This document shows, piece by piece, positions 45,684 to 55,519 of a DNA stretch of 64,000 nt. The notes under the pieces are model-generated. The model worked only from the letters and a program-made list of their open reading frames with translations, searched no databases and had not been told where the DNA came from. Source of the stretch: Sphingomonas folli (lineage in GTDB: Bacteria > Pseudomonadota > Alphaproteobacteria > Sphingomonadales > Sphingomonadaceae). Within the stretch, counting starts at the first letter, position 1. Every line of letters starts with the position of its first letter. The stretch is from assembly GCF_019429525.1 (NCBI RefSeq), contig NZ_JAHXZL010000004.1, positions 186,001-250,000 of the forward strand, in the 5' to 3' direction. The position numbers and the translations under genes were made by a program.

Positions 45684-45710
45684 GGATCCTGAAGCACGTG
45701 CGGGATGACG
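45684..45710. repeat. degenerate REP-like palindrome
   Basis: Half of an alphaproteobacterial-type REP: the right end CGGGATGACG is identical to the end of the repeat at 50509-50605 and the left GGATCC also fits, but the stem is imperfect. It lies in the 279-bp gap before gdhB; the rest of that gap shows nothing recognisable. Confidence 0.5.
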
Positions 45711-45809
45711 CCGGCAGTTCGTGGCTGCGATCATCTCGCACCCCATCGGCTGTCCCTCACGCCCCCGCGCGGGGTTGAGCCGCGCCGCCGCCCGGCGCAT
45801 AGCGCGGGC

Positions 45810-48800
45810 ATGGTCGAGAAGTCTCTGCAGAAACTGTCTGCCGCGCTCGCGGCGCGGCTCACCCATCGCGCGCTACCCGGGGAGATCGCCGGCTTCGGCG
45901 AGGACAAGCAGGCCGAGGCCGCCGCCTTCCTGGCCGAGACCGCGGCGCAGCGCGCGCCGGGCACCGCCGCGCTCGCGCTGGAACAGCTCCCCGGTGACGG
46001 CGCGCGGCGCCGCATGCGGCTCGCCATCGTCAACGACGACATGCCCTTCCTGGTCGACTCGGTCGCCGCCGCGATCGGCGACCGCGACATCGCGGTCGAC
46101 CGCGTGATCCATCCCGTGATCCGCGTCGCGCGCGACGCCGACGGCACGCTCACCGCGATCGAGGAGGCCGGCGGCAGCGCCGAGTCGATGATCTACGTCG
46201 AGCTCGAGCGGGTCGACGCCAAGGACCGCCGCGCGCTGACCGACGAGATCGAGCGGCTGCTCCGCGACGTGCGGCTCGCGGTGAGCGACTGGCGCGCGAT
46301 GCAGGCCGCGCTCGCCGCCGACGCGGGGATGCTCGACGACACCGGGCACGATCCCGAGGGCGCCAACCTGCTGCGCTGGTTCCTCGACCGCCACTTCACG
46401 CTGCTCGGTCACGAGCGCTGGCACGCCGACGGCCACGCCGACGCCGCCGCCCCGCTCGGCATCGCGCGCAACGATCATGACGTGCCGCTGCTCGCCGAGC
46501 GCTCGCGCCTGCTCGCGGTGGAATATTTCACCGCGGGCAACGCCGCGCCGCTGCTGCTCAAATCGAGCCTGATCTCGCCGGTCCACCGCCGCGTCCCGCT
46601 CGACCTGCTGGTGGTGCCGCTCGCCACCGCCGGTAAGGTCACCGGCCTCTCGATCCACGCCGGCCTGTGGACCTCGGCCGCGCTCAACGCGCCGCCGCGC
46701 AGCGTGCCCGTGCTGCGCCAGCGGCTCGCCGCGAGCGAGGCCAAGTTCGGCTTCGACCCCGCCGGCCATACCGGCAAGGCGCTGACCCACGCGATCGCGA
46801 CGCTGCCGCACGACCTGATGATCGCGGTCGACGCCGCGGGCATGGAGGAGTTGGCGCTCACCGCGATGAGCCTCGCCGACCGGCCGCGCCCCAAGCTGGT
46901 GCTGGCCCCCTCCCCGCTCGGCCGCCACCTCTACGCCTTCGTCTGGCTGCCGCGCGACGAGATGACCACCGCGCGCCGCGTCGCCATCGGCGACATGCTG
47001 GCGGAGGAGGCCAACGGGCAGATCCTCAACTGGACCACCAGCGTCGAGGACAGCCGCACCGCGCTGCTGCGCTACACGATCGACCTGCGCGGCGCCGGCC
47101 GCCTGCCCGACGCGTCGCTGCTCGACGCGCGGCTGGAGAAAATGGTGCGCGGCTGGGCGCCCTCGATCGAGTCGGCGCTCGCCGACGAGGTCGGTCCGGC
47201 GCGCGCGGCGCGGCTGGCGCTGCGCCATGCCGCCGCCTTCCCACCGCGCTATCGCACCGGCGCCACGCCCGACGAGGCCGCGCGCGACATCGTCGCGATC
47301 GCCAACCTGGTCGACGACGCCGACCGCGAGGTGCGGTTCACCGCGGGCGGCGACGGCATGCTCCACCTCAAGGTGTACCGCCAGGGCGGACCGCTCGCGC
47401 TGTCCGACGCGGTGCCCGCGCTGGAGCATTTCGGCTTCCGCGTGATCGAGGAGATGCCGACCGGGCTGACCGACGAGGAACGCTCGTCGATCCACGACTT
47501 CACGCTCGAGACCGCGGCCGACGTGCCCGCGGTGCTCGCCGCGGCGGACACGCTGCAGGAAGCGCTCGCCCAGGTGCTCGAGGGCCGCGCCGAGGACGAC
47601 GTCTTCAACCGCCTGATGTTGGAAGCCGGGCTGTCGCCCTCGGCGGTGGTACTGTTCCGCGCCTGGTTCCGCTACCTGCGCCAGGCGGGGATGAGCTACG
47701 GCATGGCCACGGTGGTGGAGACGCTGACCCGCGCGCATCACGTCACCAAGGCGCTGGTCGACCTGTTCGCCGCGCGCCACGATCCCGCCCGCCCCGGCGA
47801 CGCGGAGGCCGCCGCCGCCGCGATCGACGCCGGGCTCGACGCGGTCACCGGCATCGACGACGACCGCATCCTGCGCGCCTTCCGCGCGGTGATCGACGCG
47901 ACGCTGCGCACCAACGCTTATACGGAGGCGGCGAAGGAAGCGCTGGCGTTCAAGCTCGACAGCAGCCGCATTCCCGGCCTGCCCGCGCCGCTGCCGTGGC
48001 GCGAGGTGTGGGTCTATTCGCCGCGGGTCGAGGGCATCCACCTGCGCGCCGGCCCGGTCGCGCGCGGCGGCCTGCGCTGGTCCGACCGGCGCGACGACTT
48101 CCGCACCGAGATCCTGGGCCTGATGAAGGCGCAGCGAGTCAAGAACGCGGTGATCGTGCCGACCGGCGCCAAGGGTGGATTCTACGCCAAGCAGCTGCCC
48201 TCCCCGGCCAACCGCGACGCCTGGCTGGCGGAGGGCACCGAGGCCTATCGCATCTTCATCCGCACGCTGCTGTCGATCACCGACAATATCGTCGGCGGCA
48301 CGGTGGTGCATCCCGACGGCGTCGTCGTCCATGACGGCGAGGACCCCTATTTCGTCGTCGCCGCCGACAAGGGCACCGCGACCTTCAGCGACGTCGCCAA
48401 CGCGATCGCGCTGGAGCGCGGCTTCTGGCTCGGCGACGCCTTCGCGAGCGGCGGCAGCCAGGGTTACGACCACAAAGCGATGGGCATCACCGCCAAGGGC
48501 GCCTGGGTCTCGGTGCAGCGCCACTTCGCCGAGCGCGGCGTCGACGTGCAGACGCAGCCGATCCGCGTCGTCGGCTGCGGCGACATGTCGGGCGACGTGT
48601 TCGGCAACGGCATGCTGCTGTCCAAGGCGATCAGGCTGGTCGCCGCCTTCGACCACCGCCACATCTTCCTCGACCCCGATCCCGACGCGGCGGCGAGCTG
48701 GGCCGAGCGCGACCGGCTGTTCGCGCTGCCGCGCTCCAGCTGGGCGGACTATGACACGTCGCTCATCTCGCCGGGCGGCGGCGTGTTCGCGCGCGACATG

Positions 48801-50438
48801 AAGTCGATCCCGCTCTCGCCCGAGGTGCGCGCCGCGCTGGGCGTGGCGGCGGAACGGCTGGAGCCGACCGCGCTGATCTCCGCGATCCTCAAGAGCCCGG
48901 TCGACCTGATCTGGTTCGGCGGGATCGGCACCTATGTGAAGGCCGCGGCCGAGAACAACGCCACCGTCGGCGACCCCGCCAACGACCGCCTGCGCGTCGA
49001 CGCCGAGGACCTGCGCGCCACCGCGATCGGCGAGGGCGCGAACCTGGGCGTCACCCAGGCGGCGCGCATCGCCTTCGCGACGCGGGGCGGGCGGATCAAC
49101 ACCGACTTCATCGACAATTCGGCGGGCGTCGACTGCTCCGACAATGAGGTCAACATCAAGATCGCGCTCAACCGCGAGATGATCGAGGGGCGACTCGCGT
49201 TCGACGACCGCAACGCGCTGCTCGGCGCGATGACCGACGATGTCGCGCGGCTGGTGCTGGAGGACAACCGCCTCCAGACGCTGGCGCTGTCGATCGCCGA
49301 GGGCGGCGGGGTGCAGGCGTTGCCCAGCTACGTCCGGATGATCGAGGTGTTCGAGGAGGGCGGTCGGCTCGACCGCCGCGTCGAGGGGCTCGGCAGCAAC
49401 GTCGACCTGCTCCGCCGCGGCAGCGACGCGCGCGGGCTCACCCGGCCCGAGCTGGCGGTGCTGCTCGCCACCGCCAAGCTGGCGCTGCAGGACGCGATCG
49501 AGCGTTCGGCACTCGGCGACGACCCCGCGCTGGCCGAGGATCTCCACGCCGCCTTCCCGCCGGCGATGCGCGAGCGCTTCGCCGCCGCGATCGAGTCCCA
49601 CCGGCTGCGGCCGCAGATCGTCGCGACCAAGCTGGCCAACCGCATCATCAACCGGATCGGCATCCTCCACCCCTTCGAGCTCGCCGAGGAGGAGGGCGCG
49701 ACGCTCGCCGACATCGCCGCGATGTTCGTGGTGGTGGAGCGCCAGTTCGGCCTCACCGCGCTGTGGCACGCGATCGAGAGCGCCGCGATGCCGGAGAGCG
49801 GGCGGATCGCGCTGTTCGACGAGACCGCGGTGGCGGTGCGCTCGCAGATCGCCGACCTGCTGCGCATCACCGGCCCGGCGACGCCCCCATCGACGGTGCT
49901 GGCGCGCCTGTCGGCCGGGATCGAGCGACTCGACGCCGCGACCGGCGAGCTGCTGCTCGACGAGGCGCGCGCGCACTCGCGCCGGATCGCCGACACGCTG
50001 GAGCAGGCGGGCGCGCCGCATGGCCTCGCGACCCAGGTGGTGCGCCTGTTCGAGCTGGACGGCGCGGTCGGCCTCGCCGACCTGGGCGAGCGCGCCGGGA
50101 TCGAGGAGACACGGCTGGCGCGCGCCTTCACGCGGCTGGGCCAGGCGCTGGGGCTCGACTGGGCACAGTCGACCGCGACCCGGATCTCGCCGAGCGACCC
50201 GTGGGAGCGGCTGCTGATCGCGGGGCTCGCGCGCGACTTCCAGCAGCTGCGGCTCGACTTCCTCGGCCGCGGCGGCACGGGCGACCCGGAGGCGCTGGTG
50301 GCCGATTGGATCGCGCGCAACGGCACGCGCGTGGCGCAGTTCCGCGCGGTGATCGATCGCGCCCGCAACGCGCAGGCACCCAACGCGGCGATGCTGGCGC
50401 AGATCGCCAGCCAGGCGCGTGTGCTGCTGGGGCGGTAG
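45810..50438 (+). CDS. gdhB: NAD-specific glutamate dehydrogenase, large (GDH180-type)
   Basis: Oxidative deamination of glutamate to 2-oxoglutarate with NAD+. ATG 45810 gives 1542 residues, near the usual 1600 of the family. A long N-terminal regulatory part (ACT-like segments, for example MRLAIVNDDMPFLVDSVAAAI) precedes the catalytic domain from about residue 730: GPVARGGLRWSDRRDDFRTE, VIVPTGAKGGFYAKQL (catalytic Lys), VVGCGDMSGDVFGNGMLLS (Rossmann) and IGEGANLGVTQ, NTDFIDNSAGVDCSDNEVN. It feeds carbon into the TCA cycle. Flanked by REP-like repeats. A very long antisense frame across it is a GC artefact. Confidence 0.97.
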   Translation: MVEKSLQKLSAALAARLTHRALPGEIAGFGEDKQAEAAAFLAETAAQRAPGTAALALEQLPGDGARRRMRLAIVNDDMPFLVDSVAAAIGDRDIAVDRVIHPVIRVARDADGTLTAIEEAGGSAESMIYVELERVDAKDRRALTDEIERLLRDVRLAVSDWRAMQAALAADAGMLDDTGHDPEGANLLRWFLDRHFTLLGHERWHADGHADAAAPLGIARNDHDVPLLAERSRLLAVEYFTAGNAAPLLLKSSLISPVHRRVPLDLLVVPLATAGKVTGLSIHAGLWTSAALNAPPRSVPVLRQRLAASEAKFGFDPAGHTGKALTHAIATLPHDLMIAVDAAGMEELALTAMSLADRPRPKLVLAPSPLGRHLYAFVWLPRDEMTTARRVAIGDMLAEEANGQILNWTTSVEDSRTALLRYTIDLRGAGRLPDASLLDARLEKMVRGWAPSIESALADEVGPARAARLALRHAAAFPPRYRTGATPDEAARDIVAIANLVDDADREVRFTAGGDGMLHLKVYRQGGPLALSDAVPALEHFGFRVIEEMPTGLTDEERSSIHDFTLETAADVPAVLAAADTLQEALAQVLEGRAEDDVFNRLMLEAGLSPSAVVLFRAWFRYLRQAGMSYGMATVVETLTRAHHVTKALVDLFAARHDPARPGDAEAAAAAIDAGLDAVTGIDDDRILRAFRAVIDATLRTNAYTEAAKEALAFKLDSSRIPGLPAPLPWREVWVYSPRVEGIHLRAGPVARGGLRWSDRRDDFRTEILGLMKAQRVKNAVIVPTGAKGGFYAKQLPSPANRDAWLAEGTEAYRIFIRTLLSITDNIVGGTVVHPDGVVVHDGEDPYFVVAADKGTATFSDVANAIALERGFWLGDAFASGGSQGYDHKAMGITAKGAWVSVQRHFAERGVDVQTQPIRVVGCGDMSGDVFGNGMLLSKAIRLVAAFDHRHIFLDPDPDAAASWAERDRLFALPRSSWADYDTSLISPGGGVFARDMKSIPLSPEVRAALGVAAERLEPTALISAILKSPVDLIWFGGIGTYVKAAAENNATVGDPANDRLRVDAEDLRATAIGEGANLGVTQAARIAFATRGGRINTDFIDNSAGVDCSDNEVNIKIALNREMIEGRLAFDDRNALLGAMTDDVARLVLEDNRLQTLALSIAEGGGVQALPSYVRMIEVFEEGGRLDRRVEGLGSNVDLLRRGSDARGLTRPELAVLLATAKLALQDAIERSALGDDPALAEDLHAAFPPAMRERFAAAIESHRLRPQIVATKLANRIINRIGILHPFELAEEEGATLADIAAMFVVVERQFGLTALWHAIESAAMPESGRIALFDETAVAVRSQIADLLRITGPATPPSTVLARLSAGIERLDAATGELLLDEARAHSRRIADTLEQAGAPHGLATQVVRLFELDGAVGLADLGERAGIEETRLARAFTRLGQALGLDWAQSTATRISPSDPWERLLIAGLARDFQQLRLDFLGRGGTGDPEALVADWIARNGTRVAQFRAVIDRARNAQAPNAAMLAQIASQARVLLGR

Positions 50439-50508
50439 GGAGCGAGGCGGTGTACCTTCCTCTCCTGGAAGGATCGATCTGCCAAACTCCCGAACGCTCC
50501 TGCCCTTC

Positions 50509-50605
50509 CGTCATCCCGGACTCGTTCCGGGATCCACTCCTCCGCGAATGCGACGCTATAGGAGGGTGCGGCACGGTAAATCCCGGACACAAGTCCGGGA
50601 TGACG
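50509..50605. repeat. pair of inverted REP-like palindromes
   Basis: CGTCATCCCGGACT (50509-50522) is repeated in reverse complement as AGTCCGGGATGACG (50592-50605). Each arm is itself a hairpin: CCCGGA/TCCGGG around 50514-50532 and 50582-50599. This is a typical REP pair between gdhB and the convergent sulP gene; it may also act as a bidirectional terminator. Confidence 0.85.
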
Positions 50606-50654
50606 GCAAGGTCTGGCAGAGGGATCCTCGCAGGGAAGGATGAGCCGCAGCCCC

Positions 50655-52145
50655 TCAGTGCGGCGCGACGCCCAGCTCCACCCCGGTCTTGTCATGCAGC
50701 GCGAACCGGTCGACGAGATCGGCGCTCGCCCGATTATAGCCGGTGACCTCGACGACGCGCCCGTCGCGCCGTAGCCGCGCCACCACCTTGTCGAGCGCGG
50801 CGACCCCCGAGATGTCCCAGAAGTGCGCGCCGCCCACGTCGATAGTGACCCGTCGCGCATGGTCCTCGGCCTTGAAGGCGCGCGTGAAGCGGTCGACGGA
50901 GGCGAAGAAGATCTCCCCGGTCACGCGATAGACCGCCGCGTCGCTCGCGACCTCGCGCTCCACCGCGAACAGCCGCTGCACCTTGCCCGCGAAGAAGATG
51001 CCCGACAGCAGCACGCCCGCGAGCACGCCGAGCGAGAGGTCGCGCGTCGCCACCACCACCACGACGGTCACCAGCATCACCACCGACGAGGTCGGCGGGT
51101 GGCGGCGCAGGTTCGGGATCGAGTTCCAGCTGAACGTGCCGATCGACACCATGATCATCACGGCGACCAGCGCGGGCATCGGCACGCGCCCCACCCAGGG
51201 CCCGAGTACCGCGAGCAGGAACAGCAGGAAGGCGCCCGCGACGAAGGTCGACAATCGCCCGCGACCACCCGACGTGACGTTGATCACCGACTGGCCGATC
51301 ATCGCGCATCCCCCCATGCCGCCGAACAGCGCCGCTAGGATGTTGGCGCCGCCCTGCCCCGCGCACTCGCGGCGCTTGTCGCTGTCGGTATCGGTCATGT
51401 CGTCGACGATCTGCGCGGTGAGCAGCGACTCGAGCAGGCCGACCGCCGCCATCGTCAGCGCATAGGGCAGGATGATCCGCAGCGTCTCGAGCGTGAGCGG
51501 CACCCGCGGCAGCGCGAGGCTGGGCAGCCCCTCGGGCAGCCGGCCCATGGCGCCGACGGTGTTGACGTGCAGCCCGAACGCCACGCTGATCGCGCTGAGC
51601 ACCAGGATCGCCGCGAGCGGCGACGGCACCGCGCGTGTCAGCCGCGGCAGGCCGTAGATGATCGCCAGGCCGCCCGCGACCAGCGCGTAGCTCGTCCAAC
51701 CGACGCCGGTGAGCTGCGGCAGCTGCGCGAGGAAGATGAGGATGGCCAGCGCGTTGACGAAGCCGGTGATGACCGAGCGCGAGACGAACTGCATGACGAG
51801 GTCGAGCCGCAGCAGACCCGCGGCGACCTGGATCAGCCCCATCAGGACGGTCGCGGCGAACAGATAGTCCACGCCGTGCGCGCGGACGAGCGGCCCGACC
51901 ACGACCGCCACCGCGGCGGTGGCGGCGGAGACCATGCCCGGGCGGCCGCCGAGCAGCGCGATCGTCATCGCGATCACGACCGAGGCGTAGAGGCCGACGC
52001 GCGGGTCGACGCCCGCGATGATCGAGAAGCCGATCGCCTCGGGGATCAGCGCGAGCGCGACGACGATGCCGGCGAGCACGTCGCGGCGGGCGGCGGCGCC
52101 GTCAGTGAACCACTGGCGGCGGTAGGCAGAGAGAGCATGAGACAT
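50655..52145 (-). CDS. SulP family anion (sulfate) transporter with STAS domain
   Basis: Inner-membrane transporter of 496 residues from ATG 52145. The N-terminus [36 protein letters not shown] is the SulP signature; about ten to twelve helices follow, including [26 protein letters not shown] (conserved loop). A C-terminal STAS domain spans about 410-490 ([38 protein letters not shown]). Substrate could be sulfate or bicarbonate. The upstream leader at 52205-52260 folds into two hairpins and may be a regulatory RNA. Confidence 0.92.
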   Translation of the reverse strand: MSHALSAYRRQWFTDGAAARRDVLAGIVVALALIPEAIGFSIIAGVDPRVGLYASVVIAMTIALLGGRPGMVSAATAAVAVVVGPLVRAHGVDYLFAATVLMGLIQVAAGLLRLDLVMQFVSRSVITGFVNALAILIFLAQLPQLTGVGWTSYALVAGGLAIIYGLPRLTRAVPSPLAAILVLSAISVAFGLHVNTVGAMGRLPEGLPSLALPRVPLTLETLRIILPYALTMAAVGLLESLLTAQIVDDMTDTDSDKRRECAGQGGANILAALFGGMGGCAMIGQSVINVTSGGRGRLSTFVAGAFLLFLLAVLGPWVGRVPMPALVAVMIMVSIGTFSWNSIPNLRRHPPTSSVVMLVTVVVVVATRDLSLGVLAGVLLSGIFFAGKVQRLFAVEREVASDAAVYRVTGEIFFASVDRFTRAFKAEDHARRVTIDVGGAHFWDISGVAALDKVVARLRRDGRVVEVTGYNRASADLVDRFALHDKTGVELGVAPH

Positions 52146-52204
52146 CGAGAAGTCCACAACAGGGCACGCGGCGCCAGCTCGGGCGCGTGAGACACGGTGC
52201 GTTG

Positions 52205-52260
52205 TGTTGTCCGGCGGATCGGCGGCCGGAAGAGCCACCCGGGTTCTCACCGGGTCCTTG
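52205..52260 (-). promoter_or_regulatory. two-hairpin leader upstream of sulP (candidate sul1-like RNA)
   Basis: On the minus strand, upstream of the sulP ATG (52145): stem ACCCGG/CCGGGT with 7-nt loop at 52237-52255, then stem TCCGGC/GCCGGA with 9-nt loop at 52210-52230. About 60 nt separate the second hairpin from the start codon. A conserved 'sul1' RNA motif is known upstream of sulfate transporter genes in alphaproteobacteria; match to it could not be tested here. GC-rich chance pairing is possible. Confidence 0.4.
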
Positions 52261-52361
52261 CGAATGCGCGCGGCTTAGGCGGTGTCGGCGGCGCTGGCAA
52301 GCCGGGGCGCGGTGCATCGTCGTCGCTTGGGTCACGGGCGTCGCTCGGCTAGACCGGCGCG

Positions 52362-52781
52362 ATGCCACTCGACATCCGCGACGCCACGGCCGACGACGAG
52401 CAGCAGGTCATCGCACTCTGGCGCGCCTGCGGGCTGGCCGCAGCCCACAACGATCCCGCCGCCGACTTCCGCTTCGCCGTCGAAGGAGCGGCCTCCACGA
52501 TACTGGTCGCGCTGCTGGACGACCATGTCGTCGCCAGCGCGATGGTCGGCCATGACGGTCATCGCGGGTGGCTCTATTATGTCGCCTGCGCGCCCGAGCA
52601 CCGCCACAAGCGGCTGGGCAGCAGGATCGTCGAGGCCGGGGAGGCGTGGCTTCGCGCACGGCGGGTCGCGAAGGTGCAGCTGATGGTGCGCGAGACCAAC
52701 GCGGCGGTCGTGCCCTTCTACGCGCAGCTCGGCTACGAGGACATGCCGCGCGTGCTGATGAGCAAGTGGCTGCGCACCTGA
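52362..52781 (+). CDS. GNAT acetyltransferase, YpeA-like
   Basis: Acetyl-CoA-dependent N-acetyltransferase of 139 residues. IRDATADDEQQVIALWRACGL at the N-terminus and VGHDGHRGWLYYVACAPEHR match YpeA-type proteins; the acetyl-CoA loop is HRHKRLGSRIVE (Q/RxxGxG/A). C-terminal FYAQLGYEDMPRVLMSKWL is also typical. The acceptor is unknown. Monocistronic, divergent from sulP. Confidence 0.85.
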   Translation: MPLDIRDATADDEQQVIALWRACGLAAAHNDPAADFRFAVEGAASTILVALLDDHVVASAMVGHDGHRGWLYYVACAPEHRHKRLGSRIVEAGEAWLRARRVAKVQLMVRETNAAVVPFYAQLGYEDMPRVLMSKWLRT

Positions 52782-52801
52782 GGCATCACACCGTCACGCG
52801 C

Positions 52802-53062
52802 TCACTCGTTTGGCGCGCCGCCCCCCGCCTCGACCATCAGCCACGTCCGCAGCGCGCTCGCGAGGTTCGCCGGCGCCGACTCGCGCACCCGCAGCGCGTC
52901 GACCTGCGCCACCAGCGCCGACAGCGGCAGCGTCCGCGCCGCGGCGGCGCGCTCGAGCGCCTGCCAGAACACCGGCTCCAGGCTGATCGAGGTCTGGTGC
53001 CCGGCGATCGTCACCGAGCGCTTCACCGGGCCGACGAAGCCGCCCGGTGGCGCCGCGATCAT
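52802..53062 (-). CDS. ribbon-helix-helix domain protein
   Basis: An 86-residue protein; ATG 53062 overlaps the cobT stop by 4 bp. [43 protein letters not shown] matches the RHH_4 (DUF4415/aryl-sulfate-associated) family found in alphaproteobacteria: beta strand [12 protein letters not shown] then two helices. It may be a small DNA-binding regulator. Translational coupling to cobT suggests a common operon, not necessarily common function. Confidence 0.75.
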   Translation of the reverse strand: MIAAPPGGFVGPVKRSVTIAGHQTSISLEPVFWQALERAAAARTLPLSALVAQVDALRVRESAPANLASALRTWLMVEAGGGAPNE

Positions 53063-54885
53063 TCCGCGTCGAACAGCGCGGCGAGCTGCTCGATGATCGT
53101 GCCGCCGAGCTGCTCCGCGTCCATGATCGTCACCGCGCGACTGTAATAGCGCGTGACGTCGTGGCCGATGCCGATCGCGACCAGCTCGACGGACGACTTC
53201 TTCTCGATCCAGCCGATCACCTGGCGCAGATGGCGTTCCAGGTAGGAGCCGGTGTTGACGCTGAGCGTGGAATCGTCGACCGGCGCGCCGTCCGAGATCA
53301 CCATCAGGATGCGCCGCTCCTCGGGCCGCGCGACCATCCGCGCGTGCGCCCAGAGCAGCGCCTCGCCGTCGATATTCTCCTTGAGCAGCCCCTCGCGCAT
53401 CATCAGCCCGAGCGCGTTGCGCGCGCGCCGCCACGGCTCGTCGGCCTTCTTGTAGACGATGTGGCGCACGTCGTTGAGCCGGCCGGGCTGCGGCGGGCGG
53501 CCCGCGGCCAGCCAGGTCTCGCGGCTCTGCCCGCCCTTCCAGGCGCGCGTGGTGAAGCCGAGGATCTCGGTCTTGACCCCGCAGCGCTCGAGCGTGCGGG
53601 CCAGGATGTCCGCACTGATCGCCGCGATCGAGATCGGGCGGCCGCGCATCGAGCCCGAATTATCGATCAGCAGCGTCACCACGGTATCGCGGAACTCGGT
53701 GTCGCGCTCCACCTTGTAGCTCAGCGACTGGGTCGGGTTGACCACGACGCGCGCGAGCCGCGCCGCGTCGAGCAGCCCCTCGTCCTGATCGAAGTCCCAG
53801 GAGCGCGACTGCTGCGCCATCAGCCGGCGCTGCAGGCGATTGGCCAGCCGCGACACCGCCGACTGGAGGTGGACGAGCTGCTGGTCGAGATAGCCGCGCA
53901 GTCGCGCCAGCTCGTCGCCGTCGCACAGCTCGGTCGCGGCGACCACCTCGTCGAACTGGCCGGTCCAGACTCGATAGTCGAAGTCGGGGCCGAGATCGGC
54001 GCTCGGCCGGTTGGGGCGGACGGGCTGCATCCCCTCCTCGCCGTCGTCGCCGGGTTCGCCCTCGGCGTCGTCGTCGAGATCGTCGCCCTCGAGCTGCTCG
54101 CTCTCGCCCTCGCTCGACTCGTCGTCGCGCTGCTGGCCGCGCGCTTCCACCTCGGACTCGCCCTCGCTGCCCTCGGCGTCGCCCTCGTCGGGCTGGTCAG
54201 TGTCCTCGCCCCGCTCGCCCTCTTCCTCCTCACCCCCCTCGTCGCTCTCCTCGGGCGTGCGGTCGCCCTCGACGAGTTCCAGATCCTCGAGCAGCTTGCG
54301 CGCGAGCCCCTGGAAGGCGCGCTGGTCGTCGAGCGCGAGCGCGAGGGTCGCCAGATCGGCGCGCTCCTCGACCCACTCGCGCACGAGCGCCAGGCCCGGC
54401 TCCGTCACGGCGGGCGGGCGCTCGCCGGTGAGCGCCTCGCGCACCATCAAGCCGAGCGCGGTGGCGAGCGGCACCTCGCTGCGGTTGCGCGCGCGCAGGA
54501 TCGGGTCGGCGCGCAGTCGCGCGTCGAGCGCGGTGGCGAGATTGGCGGTGATCCCCTGGTACCCGCGGCTACCGAGCGCCTCGACCCGCGCGTCCTCGAT
54601 CGCGTCATAGACGCCGCGCGCGGTGGCGTCGTCGGGCGCGCCGCGCGCGTGGAGCGCCAGGTCGTGGTGGCGCAGCCGCAGCGCGAAGGAGTCCGCGAAC
54701 CCGCGCGCCTCCGCCACCTGGTCGGCGGGCAGGGTGCGCGCGGGCATCGGCACGCGCAGGTGCTTGCCCGACTGGGCGGGCGCGTCGGCGGTGAAGGCGA
54801 GCTCCACCTCGGCCTCGTCGGACAGCGCGCGCGCGGTGCCGCCGAGCACGGACTTGAAGCGGTCGAGCGGGGTATCGGTGGCCAT
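53059..54885 (-). CDS. cobT: cobaltochelatase subunit CobT
   Basis: A 608-residue subunit of the aerobic cobaltochelatase CobNST. N-terminal CobT domain (about 1-215), a very acidic linker (about 215-290, rich in E/D/G/S), and C-terminal VWA domain with MIDAS DNSGS (about 405) in [13 protein letters not shown]. With the AAA+ CobS it forms the motor that helps CobN insert cobalt into hydrogenobyrinate diamide. CobN is not in the window. Its ATG overlaps the hepT stop (TGATG). Confidence 0.95.
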   Translation of the reverse strand: MATDTPLDRFKSVLGGTARALSDEAEVELAFTADAPAQSGKHLRVPMPARTLPADQVAEARGFADSFALRLRHHDLALHARGAPDDATARGVYDAIEDARVEALGSRGYQGITANLATALDARLRADPILRARNRSEVPLATALGLMVREALTGERPPAVTEPGLALVREWVEERADLATLALALDDQRAFQGLARKLLEDLELVEGDRTPEESDEGGEEEEGERGEDTDQPDEGDAEGSEGESEVEARGQQRDDESSEGESEQLEGDDLDDDAEGEPGDDGEEGMQPVRPNRPSADLGPDFDYRVWTGQFDEVVAATELCDGDELARLRGYLDQQLVHLQSAVSRLANRLQRRLMAQQSRSWDFDQDEGLLDAARLARVVVNPTQSLSYKVERDTEFRDTVVTLLIDNSGSMRGRPISIAAISADILARTLERCGVKTEILGFTTRAWKGGQSRETWLAAGRPPQPGRLNDVRHIVYKKADEPWRRARNALGLMMREGLLKENIDGEALLWAHARMVARPEERRILMVISDGAPVDDSTLSVNTGSYLERHLRQVIGWIEKKSSVELVAIGIGHDVTRYYSRAVTIMDAEQLGGTIIEQLAALFDAE

Positions 54886-55232
54886 CAGCCCTCCAACGCG
54901 CGGAGCGCCGCCTGGCGCAACGCGGGCACTTCATTGCGGACCAGCCCGAACAGGATGGTCAGGTCGATGTCATCATAGGCGTGGCGCAGCACGTTGCCGA
55001 GCCCACGCACGCGCTCGAACGGCACGTCGGGAGCGACTACCGCGAACCGCTCGGGACCGAGCTTCACGACCGCCTCGGCGATACGCTCTAGGCAGCGCTC
55101 GCATGCATCGATGGTCTTGCTGTCCGCAACGAAGGCCGCCAGCTCAAGCCCCGTGACGTAAGCGCTGATGCGGTCAGCATTGTCGACGACGTCACGTAAG
55201 CGCCGCGCCGCGTCACTAGTAGACACGGACAC
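54885..55232 (-). CDS. hepT: HepT-like (DUF86) HEPN protein, putative toxin
   Basis: A 115-residue all-helical HEPN protein, GTG start. It matches DUF86: [24 protein letters not shown] and [16 protein letters not shown] near the C-terminus. In HepT RNases the motif is RX4HXY; here His84 and Tyr86 are present but the Arg position (79) is Gly, while Arg83 precedes the His. The tyrosine is the residue AMPylated by MntA in studied pairs. It overlaps mntA by 17 bp and cobT by 1 bp, so it lies inside the cob operon. It may be a toxin, or a domesticated variant. Confidence 0.8.
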   Translation of the reverse strand: MSVSTSDAARRLRDVVDNADRISAYVTGLELAAFVADSKTIDACERCLERIAEAVVKLGPERFAVVAPDVPFERVRGLGNVLRHAYDDIDLTILFGLVRNEVPALRQAALRALEG

Positions 55233-55518
55233 GGTCCCGGTCGATCTCGTCCTGAAGCGCAGGCTTGCGCGCTGGTTCGGTGACGAGATCCACGGGCCGC
55301 CCGACCATCCCGGCGATCGCGTCGCTTAGCCCGAAGAAGGCGAACGGACCCGCGGTAAGCAACGTGTCATAGTCGAGCGCGGCCGCGAGATCGATGTCCG
55401 ACTCCTCGCGCGCCTCATCGCGCGCGGTCGACCCGAAGAGCGAGAGCGCGCAGATGCCGAGTGCGCGCAGCTCCGGCTCGCGCGCACGCAGCAGATCGAT
55501 CGCTTCGCTACGCCTCAC
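55216..55518 (-). CDS. mntA: MntA-like minimal nucleotidyltransferase, putative antitoxin
   Basis: A 100-residue protein from GTG 55518 (VRRSEAIDLL). The nucleotidyltransferase signature is GS at 29-30 (LFGSTARDEAREESDIDL) with DxD at 41-43. Members of this group AMPylate their HEPN partner and neutralise it (type VII toxin-antitoxin). Start is 1 nt beyond the cobS stop, and the end overlaps hepT. The longer frame upstream runs into cobS. Confidence 0.85.
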   Translation of the reverse strand: MRRSEAIDLLRAREPELRALGICALSLFGSTARDEAREESDIDLAAALDYDTLLTAGPFAFFGLSDAIAGMVGRPVDLVTEPARKPALQDEIDRDRVRVY

Positions 55519-55519
55519 C

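Noticed and set aside
45873..50021. A 1382-codon open frame antisense to gdhB
   Set aside because: The plus strand encodes an unmistakable NAD-glutamate dehydrogenase. The antisense product is Arg/His/Gly-rich with no recognisable domain, as expected from high GC in codon position three.
53047..54978. A 643-codon frame antisense to cobT
   Set aside because: CobT is clear on the other strand; the antisense product is low-complexity (Leu/Ala/Val-rich from the acidic linker) and has no family features.
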